NCBI RefSeq assembly: GCF_042738955.1
Contig: NZ_JBHYHC010000015.1
Location: 1 to 64,000 of the forward strand
DNA: 64,000 nucleotides
Reading direction: 5' to 3'
From: Umezawaea sp042738955
GTDB lineage: Bacteria; Actinomycetota; Actinomycetes; Mycobacteriales; Pseudonocardiaceae
The translations under genes were made by a program, and so were the position numbers. Below the pieces are notes generated by a model. That model worked only from the letters and a program-made list of their open reading frames with translations, had not been told where the DNA came from and searched no databases. Below, piece after piece: positions 57,792 to 64,000 of the stretch; position 1 is the stretch's first letter, and every line of letters starts with the position of its first letter.

Positions 57792-57804
57792 GCGCCGGGC
57801 CGTG

Positions 57805-57844
57805 ACCGGAGCCCCGCCGCACACGCCCGCGGCGGGGCTCCGGT
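57805..57844 (+). terminator. Strong stem-loop terminator after the cutinase gene
   Basis: ACCGGAGCCCCGCCGC (57805-57820) pairs with GCGGCGGGGCTCCGGT (57829-57844): a perfect 16-bp stem, 8-base loop, then TTTC. It begins 14 bases after the cutinase stop. Confidence 0.8.
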
Positions 57845-57948
57845 TTCGGCGTTTCCCAGGTCAGGTGCCGTCAACCCCTTGTTTTCCGTAGAGGTCTAGA
57901 CCACACTTCCGAGCATTCTGGCCGCCGCCACGACCGGATCGAGGAAGA

Positions 57949-59973
57949 ATGGGCAGACGCTCCTTGACGGCTCTGGGGACGGCGGTTGTCGTCGTGGCCG
58001 GGTTGTTGGTTTTCGCTGGTCCGGCTGGGGCCGCTGGGCCTTCCGCCGTGTTCCGGAAGGTGTCGGACTGGGGGTCCGGGTTTTCCGGGGAGTACACCGT
58101 GAAGAACACCGGGACCTCCACCGTGAGCGGGTGGAAGGTGGAATTCGATCTTCCTTCCGGCTCGGCCATCGGGAGTTCCTGGGACGCCACGATGACGCAG
58201 GCCGGCAGTCACTTCACGTTCGTCGACAAGGGGTGGAACGGGACGTTGGCGCCCGGTCAGACGGCGTCGTTCGGGTTCAACGGGACGCCCGGTGGGGCCA
58301 GTGCGGTGCCGTCGAACTGCAAGTTGAACGGCAAGGCGTGCGACGGCAGCACGCCGGACGACACCACCGCGCCCTCGGTGCCGCAGAACGCGCGGTCCAC
58401 GGCGAAGACGGCGAACACGGTGTCGTTGGCGTGGAACGCCTCGACGGACAACGTGGGGGTCGCCTCCTACGAGGTGTACCGCGACGGGCTGCCCGCGACC
58501 ACGGCGACCGGGTTGACGGCGACGGTGAGCGGGTTGTCGCCGGAGACGACGTACGTGTTCACCGTGCGGGCCAAGGACGCCGCCGGGAACTTGTCCGGCG
58601 CGAGCGCGGCGGTGTCGGTGAAGACCGACGCGGGTGGTCCGCCGCCCGCCGGGTGGCATCCGCCGTACCTGTCGGTCGGCACGGTCTACGAGCCGTTCGA
58701 CGGGACCGACCGGTTCTTCGCCAAGGTGAAGCCGCGGTTCCCCGCGGGCTCGAACGTCGACTACGGGTACCTGTACCTCAACGGCGGCCAGCAGATCGCC
58801 GAGTGGAAGGGCCGCGCGGAGCGGTTGGCGGGCAAGAGCAAGGCGAACGGGCTGACGCCGGTGTTCGTCGTGTACGCCATGGGCGGCAACAGCGACTCGC
58901 CGAGCGTCATGTGGTCGAACCTCCAGAGCTCGAGCTACGTGAACCAGGTGTTCGGTGGTCTGAAGGAGATCGCGACCACGGCCACGAACATCATGGGGTC
59001 CGGGAACGTCGGCTACGTGCTGGAGCCGGACACGCTGGGCTACCTGCTCCAGCAGTACGCCGGCACCTACGGCAACGACCCGGAGCGGATGCCCGCCGCG
59101 ACCAGCGGCGCCTACGACTCCGGCGCGCTCGTGCGCGGCGTGGACCCGGACTTCCCGAACACCCTCACCGGGTTCGTGAAGGCGATGAACTACGCGCTCA
59201 AGAAGCACACGCCGCACGCCTTCCTGGGCTGGCAGCTCAACCTGTGGGCGGCCTCCGGCGCGCCGGGCAACGGGATCGTGCACTCCACCGAGGCGTTCGG
59301 GTTCGAGGCGGGCAAGCAGCGGATCGTGGACAACGCCCGCGCGAACGCCACGTTCGCGTTGAAGGCGGGTGTCGGGTACGCGGCGGAGTTCGTGTCGATC
59401 GACAAGTACGGCCTCGACGCGATGTGCGCGGAGCCGAGCCTGGCGGGCGACCCGGCGCGGGCCACGTGGTTCTGGAACAACGACCTGTGGAACAACTACC
59501 TGCTGTTCGCCAAGACGTTGAAGCAGACGCTGTCGCTGCCGGTCGTGCTCTGGCAGGTGCCGGTGGGCCACATCAACGGCACCACCAGGACCAGTCCGAC
59601 GGAGTACAACTCCTCCGGCCGGTTCCCGGTGCTGCCGAACACCATGCAGCAGTGCGAGGACTCCGCGTCGACGTTCTTCTTCGGCGACAGCTTCACCGCG
59701 TCCGGCGCGCGGCTGGAGTACTTCACCCGCAACGAGTGGCGCGACCCGAAGCTGACCGTCAGCGGTTCGACGGTGACGTGGGGGTCGCACTTCCAGGAGG
59801 CGGCGGCCGCAGGGGTCGTGTCGATCCTCATGGGCGCGGGTGTCGGCACCGCGACCCGCGGTGTCCCCCAGCCCGCCAACACCTCGGCCGTGCCGGTGGA
59901 CGCGCCCACCGACGGCTACTACTGGATCACCCGTGTGCAGGAGTACTACGCCAGACCGGTACCGGTGAGCTGA
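57949..59973 (+). CDS. Secreted CBM2-FN3 enzyme of uncertain glycosidase family
   Basis: 674 residues from ATG 57949 after GAGGAAG. Signal peptide to about residue 30; a CBM2 cellulose/chitin-binding domain (GFSGEYTVKNTGTSTVSGWKV, WNGTLAPGQTASFGFNG) to about 130; one FN3 domain to about 226; a short GGPPP linker; then a 440-residue catalytic-looking domain with PVFVVYAMGG, VGYVLEPDTLGYLLQQ, LGWQLNLWAA, VSIDKYGLDAM and WNNDLWNNYLLFAK. The VVY...LEPD order loosely recalls GH6, but the match is weak, and I do not assign a family. A secreted polysaccharide-active role is likely from the CBM. Confidence 0.75.
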   Translation: MGRRSLTALGTAVVVVAGLLVFAGPAGAAGPSAVFRKVSDWGSGFSGEYTVKNTGTSTVSGWKVEFDLPSGSAIGSSWDATMTQAGSHFTFVDKGWNGTLAPGQTASFGFNGTPGGASAVPSNCKLNGKACDGSTPDDTTAPSVPQNARSTAKTANTVSLAWNASTDNVGVASYEVYRDGLPATTATGLTATVSGLSPETTYVFTVRAKDAAGNLSGASAAVSVKTDAGGPPPAGWHPPYLSVGTVYEPFDGTDRFFAKVKPRFPAGSNVDYGYLYLNGGQQIAEWKGRAERLAGKSKANGLTPVFVVYAMGGNSDSPSVMWSNLQSSSYVNQVFGGLKEIATTATNIMGSGNVGYVLEPDTLGYLLQQYAGTYGNDPERMPAATSGAYDSGALVRGVDPDFPNTLTGFVKAMNYALKKHTPHAFLGWQLNLWAASGAPGNGIVHSTEAFGFEAGKQRIVDNARANATFALKAGVGYAAEFVSIDKYGLDAMCAEPSLAGDPARATWFWNNDLWNNYLLFAKTLKQTLSLPVVLWQVPVGHINGTTRTSPTEYNSSGRFPVLPNTMQQCEDSASTFFFGDSFTASGARLEYFTRNEWRDPKLTVSGSTVTWGSHFQEAAAAGVVSILMGAGVGTATRGVPQPANTSAVPVDAPTDGYYWITRVQEYYARPVPVS

Positions 59974-60013
59974 GCGCGTAGCGGCCCGCAGCCGGTAGAC
60001 GATCTCCCCGGTG

Positions 60014-60045
60014 GGGGCAGAACGGGTCTGTTCCCGTTCTGCCCC
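60014..60045. terminator. 13-bp perfect hairpin between the CBM2 enzyme and the DUF4082 gene
   Basis: GGGGCAGAACGGG (60014-60026) pairs with CCCGTTCTGCCCC (60033-60045) around TCTGTT. It follows the upstream stop by 40 bases, has no U-run, and ends 12 bases before ATG 60058, so it could terminate one gene or regulate the next leader. Confidence 0.5.
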
Positions 60046-60057
60046 TAGGGAGTGCGC

Positions 60058-60915
60058 ATGTCCTGGTTACCCAGGCTGGCCGCGGTGGTCGCGGCGGTCA
60101 CGCTCGTCCTGTCCGGCACGACGCCCGCGTCGGCCGACGCGCCTCGGGCCGCGATCCAGACGCCGACCACCGGGGCGGCGGTGGAGGTCGGCGTTCCGGT
60201 CCTGTTCACCGGCAACGCGTGGAACGGCGAGGCAGGTGGGATCATCTCGGTCGAGCTGAGCGTGGACGGCGGTGGGACCTGGTTCGAGGTGGGCACCAGG
60301 GAGTCGTGGCGCTACGCCTACACCCCGACCGAGCCGGGGGTCCTGACGGTGGTGGCGCGGTCGTCGACGAACTCGGTGGTCGGTCCGCCGACCGTGGCGA
60401 GGACGCTGCACGTCGGCGTCGCCGGATCCCCTCCCCCGGTCTCCTGCAACGACTGCGGCTTCTGGCTGTCCGCGTTCACCTACCCCCACGACCCGGACAC
60501 CGAGCCGGTCGAACTGGGCACGCGGGTGCGGTTCGACCGGCCGGGCCTGATCACGGCGGTGTCCGTGATCCGCGGCGACTACCAGGGCGCGATCACCGCG
60601 CGGGTGTGGTCGGGCGAAGGCGACCTGCTGGCCGAGCAGGCGAGCACGGCCACCGGGTTCAGCACGAAGGTCACGCTGCCGACCCCGGTCCCGGTGACGG
60701 CGGGCACCGACTACGTCGTCTCGTACTACACGCCCGCCGGCGGGTACGTGGGGTCGGAGGACTTCTTCACCGGGACCGTGGTGAACGCGCCGTTCATCGC
60801 ACCGCACGACGGCGTGCACGGCGCGGGTGTCTACCACTACGGCGTCGACGGGGGCTTCCCCACCGACTCGTGGCACGACAGCAACTACTGGGTGACGCCC
60901 TACTTCCGCGGGTGA
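60058..60915 (+). CDS. Secreted DUF4082 protein with Ig-like domain
   Basis: 285 residues from ATG 60058 (GGGAG five bases upstream; GTG 60052 also in frame). Signal peptide ends at PASA-DAPRA. An Ig-like domain follows (ISVELSVDGGGTWFEV, WRYAYTPTEPGVLTVV), then a DUF4082 domain (ELGTRVRFDRPGLITAVSVIRGDYQGA, VTAGTDYVVSYYTPAGGYV), found in secreted, often carbohydrate-related actinobacterial proteins. Two cysteines (CNDCG) lie between the domains. The last 16 bases overlap the convergent SDR gene. Confidence 0.8.
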   Translation: MSWLPRLAAVVAAVTLVLSGTTPASADAPRAAIQTPTTGAAVEVGVPVLFTGNAWNGEAGGIISVELSVDGGGTWFEVGTRESWRYAYTPTEPGVLTVVARSSTNSVVGPPTVARTLHVGVAGSPPPVSCNDCGFWLSAFTYPHDPDTEPVELGTRVRFDRPGLITAVSVIRGDYQGAITARVWSGEGDLLAEQASTATGFSTKVTLPTPVPVTAGTDYVVSYYTPAGGYVGSEDFFTGTVVNAPFIAPHDGVHGAGVYHYGVDGGFPTDSWHDSNYWVTPYFRG

Positions 60916-61742
60916 TCCAGCGCCAGTGACAGGTCGCGGAAGGCGTCCACCTGCGCCCGCAGGTCGGCCGCCTTCCGCTCGGCCACGCCGACGGCGTCCG
61001 TTCCGGCGATGAACCGCAGCGGCGGCTTCTCCAGCGCGGCCACGGTCACCAGGGCGGCGGCGAGCTTGGCCGGGTCGCCGTCCTGCGCGCCGTGGAACGA
61101 CCGCCACCACGCCACCGCCTCGGCGGTGCGGTCGGCGTAGTCGTCGACCGGGTGGTCGCCGTAGGTCGACGACTCCTCGCTGAGCAGCTCGGTGCGGAAC
61201 GCGCCGGGCTCGACGAGGGTCGCGCCGATCCCGTAGGGGGCGATCTCCGGCGCGAGGGACTCCATCCAGCCCTCCAGGCCGAACTTGGCGGTGGCGTAGG
61301 CGGAGATGAACTCCATGCCCTGCAAGCCGGACGTGGAGCTGATCGTCATGACCAGGCCGGACCGCTGCGCGCGCAGCACGGGCAGCACGGCGCGGGTGAC
61401 GGTGATCGGGCCGAGCAGGTTCGTGGCCAAGTGCCGTTCGAAGAGTTCGGGGCTGGTCTCCTCGAAGAACCCCAGTTGCGCGGCGGCGGCGTTGTTGACC
61501 AGGACGTCGATCCGGCCGAACCGGTCGACGGCGGCCCGCACGGCGGCGCGCGCCTCGTCCGCGCTGGTGATGTCGAGCCGGGTCACGAGCAGGTCGTCGG
61601 CGTCGCCGACCGCGCGGGCGACCCGGTCGGTGTCGCGGCCGGTGGCCACGACCGCGTGGCCCGCGGCGAGTGCGGCCCTGGCGACGTCCGCGCCCAAGCC
61701 GCGTCCGGCTCCGGTGATGAACCAGACCTTCTTGTCAGTCAT
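60900..61742 (-). CDS. Short-chain dehydrogenase/reductase
   Basis: 280 residues from ATG 61742. Classical SDR: cofactor motif TGAGRGLG, NNAAAA, catalytic Ser in ISSTSG, Tyr/Lys in YATAKF, and VEPGAFRTEL. ATGRDTDR after the second strand suggests NADP use. A long C-terminal part of about 90 residues resembles SDRs acting on quinones or ketones. Divergent from the XRE regulator gene, and overlaps the DUF4082 gene at its 3' end. Possibly repressed by that regulator. Confidence 0.9.
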   Translation of the reverse strand: MTDKKVWFITGAGRGLGADVARAALAAGHAVVATGRDTDRVARAVGDADDLLVTRLDITSADEARAAVRAAVDRFGRIDVLVNNAAAAQLGFFEETSPELFERHLATNLLGPITVTRAVLPVLRAQRSGLVMTISSTSGLQGMEFISAYATAKFGLEGWMESLAPEIAPYGIGATLVEPGAFRTELLSEESSTYGDHPVDDYADRTAEAVAWWRSFHGAQDGDPAKLAAALVTVAALEKPPLRFIAGTDAVGVAERKAADLRAQVDAFRDLSLALDHPRK

Positions 61743-61875
61743 GCCGTGCACGTCCTCGTGTCGTCGAGTGGGTGCGGTCCAGGCAACCGGGTCGGCGGTG
61801 GGCGCGGGAGGACCCGTTCTGACCGGTACCGGCAGAACCTCCCTCGTCCGGGCGGGCGGTCCTAGCCTGGACGGC

Positions 61876-62730
61876 GTGGACAACAGGGCCGACGTGCGCC
61901 AATTCCTCGCCAGCCGACGGGCCGCGATCACGCCGGAGCAGGCGGGGCTGTCGCTCTACGGCCGCAACCGGCGCGTCACGGGGTTGCGGCGCGAGGAGGT
62001 GGCGCTGCTGGCCGGGGTCAGCGTCGACTACTACACGCGGCTCGAACGCGGGAACCTGGCGGGCGTCTCGGAGAGCGTGCTGGACGGGCTGGCCCGCGCG
62101 TTGCGGCTGGACGAGGCCGAGCGCGAGCACCTGCACGACCTGGCCCGCGCGGTGAACACCACCGCTCGTGTCCGGCGGACGCGGCAGCGGGTGCGGCCCG
62201 CGGTGCGGCACCTGCTCGACGCGATGGCCGACGTGCCCGCGTTCGTGGTCACCGCGCGCCTGGACGTCGTCGCGGCCAACCGGCTCGCCCGTGCGCTGTA
62301 CTCGTGGGGGCCGGACGACCCCGAGCCACCGAGGAACCTCGCCCGGTTCGCGTTCCTGGACTCGCGCGCGCTCGACTTCTACGTCGACTGGGGCGAGGTC
62401 GCGAACACGACCGTCGCGACGCTGCGCACGGCCGCGGGCCGCGACCCCTACGACCGGGACCTGTCGGACCTCGTCGGCGAGCTGTCCACGCGCAGCGACG
62501 AGTTCCGCGTCCGCTGGGCGGCGCACCAGGTGCGCCTGCACCACCACGGGGTCAAGGACTTCCACCACCCCGCCGTCGGCGACCTGAGCCTCGCGTTCGA
62601 GGTGCTGCCGCTGCCCGGCGACCCCGGCCTGAGCCTCACCACCTACAGCGCCGAGCCCGGCAGCGCGTCGCGCGACGCGCTGACCCTGCTGGCGACGTGG
62701 GCGGACGTCGGGACAAGTCCGTCGAGCTGA
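61876..62730 (+). CDS. XRE-family regulator with MmyB-like ligand domain
   Basis: 284 residues from GTG 61876. The HTH is VRQFLASRRAAITPEQAGL with RRVTGLRREEVALLAGVSVDYYTRLERG, typical of the MmyB-like actinobacterial group. Residues 105-270 form a PAS-like ligand-binding domain, ending FEVLPLPGDPGLSLTTYSAEPGS. These proteins often bind fatty acids or related ligands and regulate a divergent or downstream SDR/aldo-keto reductase gene. Here the SDR is divergent and an aldo/keto reductase is 26 bases downstream, so it probably controls both. Confidence 0.9.
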   Translation: MDNRADVRQFLASRRAAITPEQAGLSLYGRNRRVTGLRREEVALLAGVSVDYYTRLERGNLAGVSESVLDGLARALRLDEAEREHLHDLARAVNTTARVRRTRQRVRPAVRHLLDAMADVPAFVVTARLDVVAANRLARALYSWGPDDPEPPRNLARFAFLDSRALDFYVDWGEVANTTVATLRTAAGRDPYDRDLSDLVGELSTRSDEFRVRWAAHQVRLHHHGVKDFHHPAVGDLSLAFEVLPLPGDPGLSLTTYSAEPGSASRDALTLLATWADVGTSPSS

Positions 62731-62756
62731 CCGCGCCATCAACAGGAGGCGATGAA

Positions 62757-63725
62757 GTGGAGTACGCACGGCTGGGCGACACCGGTCTGAAGGTGAGCCG
62801 GATCGGGCTGGGCTGCATGAGCTACGGCGACCCGGCCGCCGGAATGCACGGGTGGACCCTCGATGAGGACGGCGCGGCCCCGTTCTTCCGGCAGGCCGTC
62901 GAACTCGGTGTCACGTTCTGGGACACCGCCAACGTCTACCAGGGCGGCACCTCGGAAGAACTGGTCGGGCGGGCGATCACCACGTTCTCCCGCCGCGAGG
63001 ACGTCGTGCTCGCCACCAAGGTCAGCGGGAAGGTGCACGACGGCCCCGGCGGCAGCGGCCTGTCCCGCACGGCGATCCTCGAACAGGTCGACGCCTCCCT
63101 GCGACGGCTGGGCACCGACCACATCGACGTCTACTACGTGCACCGCTTCGACCCCGAGACACCCGTCGCGGAAACCATGGCCACCCTGGACGGCCTGGTC
63201 AGGGCGGGCAAGGTCCGCTACCTCGGCGCGTCGTCGATGTGGGCCTGGCAGTTCGCCAAGATGCAGCACGTCGCCGTGGTGAACGGGTGGACGGCGTTCT
63301 CGGCGATGCAGGACCAGTACAACGTGCTCAAGCGGGAGGAAGAGCGGGAGATGATCCCGATGTGCCTCGACCAGGGCGTCGGCCTGACCCCGTACTCGCC
63401 GCTGGCCAAGGGCAGGGCGGCGCGACCGTGGGGCGAGCGGACCGCACGGTCGTCGTCGGACACCGTCGCCAAGACCTTCGACCGCGACGTCGACGAACAC
63501 GTCGTGAACGCCCTCCAGGAGGTCGCCGATGCCCGTGGCGTCCCCATGGCCCAGGTCGCCCTCGCCTGGCTGTTGTCCAAGCCGGTCGTGTCCTGCCCGA
63601 TCGTGGGCGCCACGAAGCCCAACCACCTGGCGGACGCCGTCGCGGCCTTGGACCTCACGCTCACCGCGGGCGAGATCGCCGCGCTGGAGGAGCCTTACGC
63701 GCCCCAGGACAACTACTGGTGGTGA
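62757..63725 (+). CDS. Aldo/keto reductase
   Basis: 322 residues from GTG 62757 with AGGAGG seven bases upstream. (beta/alpha)8 AKR: LGLGCMSYGDP, FWDTANVYQGGTSEELVG (Asp, Tyr), VLATKVSGK (Lys), and YYVHRFDPETP (His), the full catalytic tetrad. NADPH-dependent reduction of aldehydes or ketones is expected, as in the YajO/oxidoreductase group. Cotranscribed with the XRE gene. Confidence 0.92.
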   Translation: MEYARLGDTGLKVSRIGLGCMSYGDPAAGMHGWTLDEDGAAPFFRQAVELGVTFWDTANVYQGGTSEELVGRAITTFSRREDVVLATKVSGKVHDGPGGSGLSRTAILEQVDASLRRLGTDHIDVYYVHRFDPETPVAETMATLDGLVRAGKVRYLGASSMWAWQFAKMQHVAVVNGWTAFSAMQDQYNVLKREEEREMIPMCLDQGVGLTPYSPLAKGRAARPWGERTARSSSDTVAKTFDRDVDEHVVNALQEVADARGVPMAQVALAWLLSKPVVSCPIVGATKPNHLADAVAALDLTLTAGEIAALEEPYAPQDNYWW

Positions 63726-63775
63726 TGCACGACAACTCGGTCGAGCCGGCGGCGTCGAACGGCTAGTTTCGGGCG

Positions 63776-64000
63776 ATGCTGCTGCTCGTGCCCGCCGATC
63801 CCCTGCGCCCCGCCCGTCCCGACGAGCACTTCGCGGGTGAGGCCCGTGCCGCGCGGGACGCCGGAGTGGCTGTGGCGGTGGTCGACCACGACGTGCTCGC
63901 GCGCGGTGGGGACGTGGACCGGGCCGTTGCCAAGGTTCCGGCGGACGATGACGCGGTGTACCGCGGGTGGATGTTGCGGTCCGAGCACTACGCGGGGTTC
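63776..64000 (+). CDS. ATP-grasp-like (DUF4343/R2K) protein, 3' end outside window
   Basis: 75 residues from ATG 63776 run off the right edge. The start LLLVPADPLRPARPDEHFAG, AARDAGVAVAVVDHD and VYRGWMLRSEHYAGF resemble the pre-ATP-grasp region of actinobacterial R2K-type ATP-grasp proteins of unknown function. Not coupled to the aldo/keto reductase (50-base gap). Assignment is tentative because the catalytic part is not visible. Confidence 0.6.
   Translation, partial: MLLLVPADPLRPARPDEHFAGEARAARDAGVAVAVVDHDVLARGGDVDRAVAKVPADDDAVYRGWMLRSEHYAGF

Noticed and set aside
1..64000. CRISPR arrays, rRNA or prophage structural genes
   Set aside because: No regularly spaced repeats, rRNA segments or phage structural genes were found by reading.

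Overview
The window is GC-rich DNA with strongly GC-biased third codon positions, frequent GTG and TTG starts, and many 4-base start/stop overlaps. Mycothiol-type arsenate reductases, a LAL-type LuxR regulator, F420-associated oxidoreductases and CBM2-bearing secreted enzymes all point to a soil actinomycete. A member of the Pseudonocardiaceae (Saccharothrix, Lentzea or Actinosynnema relatives) is my best guess, by inference only. One 10-N scaffold gap (10754-10763) lies in damaged sequence.

Layout. 1-4790 (minus): a translationally coupled operon of an EPSP-synthase-like enolpyruvyl transferase, a divergent phosphoglycerate mutase, a stand-alone GH13 C-terminal domain, a CTP-synthase-like amidotransferase and, last, a PiT phosphate permease cut by the window edge. 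A TrmB/LuxR-type regulator diverges from it (5078-6160). 6164-13277: arsenic and copper resistance, with three ArsR repressors, a Tat-exported molybdopterin enzyme, CsoR, CopZ, Acr3 and two ArsC proteins, tied together by a repeated 18-bp operator. 13278-17874: a decayed chromate transporter, an AT-richer orphan gene, and an integrase plus AbrB-type gene beside tRNA-Leu(GAG), which look like island remains. 17985-23047: M20 peptidase, an orphan hydrogenase-maturation protein HypX, a pentapeptide-repeat protein and a membrane protein. 23263-33547: a five-gene operon (WGR-DUF4132, MoxR AAA ATPase, DUF5682, VWA, SWIM) matching the poorly understood E. coli yehI/yehL/yehM/yehP/yehQ set. 33582-35901: F420-type oxidoreductases with a divergent MarR regulator.

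35920-46887 is the most striking region. A nine-gene minus-strand operon contains the complete preQ0 route (FolE, QueD, QueE, QueC) plus an EctB-type diaminobutyrate aminotransferase, an IPNS-like oxygenase, a methyltransferase, an ATP-grasp ligase and an MFS exporter. Across from it lie two paralogous LuxR regulators and a FemX/GNAT-like acyltransferase gene. A 33-bp element is shared, 30 of 33 bases identical, by the promoters of the operon and of the transferase gene. This looks like a biosynthetic cluster for an undescribed 7-deazapurine compound carrying diaminobutyrate.

47105-64000: small membrane proteins, a large LAL regulator (48101-50767), a livGFHM-livK branched-chain amino-acid ABC transporter interrupted by a 5'-truncated TnpB element, then secreted proteins: a cutinase very close to the Thermobifida polyester hydrolases, a CBM2-FN3 enzyme of uncertain family and a DUF4082 protein. 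An SDR, an XRE regulator, an aldo/keto reductase and the start of an ATP-grasp-like gene close the window.
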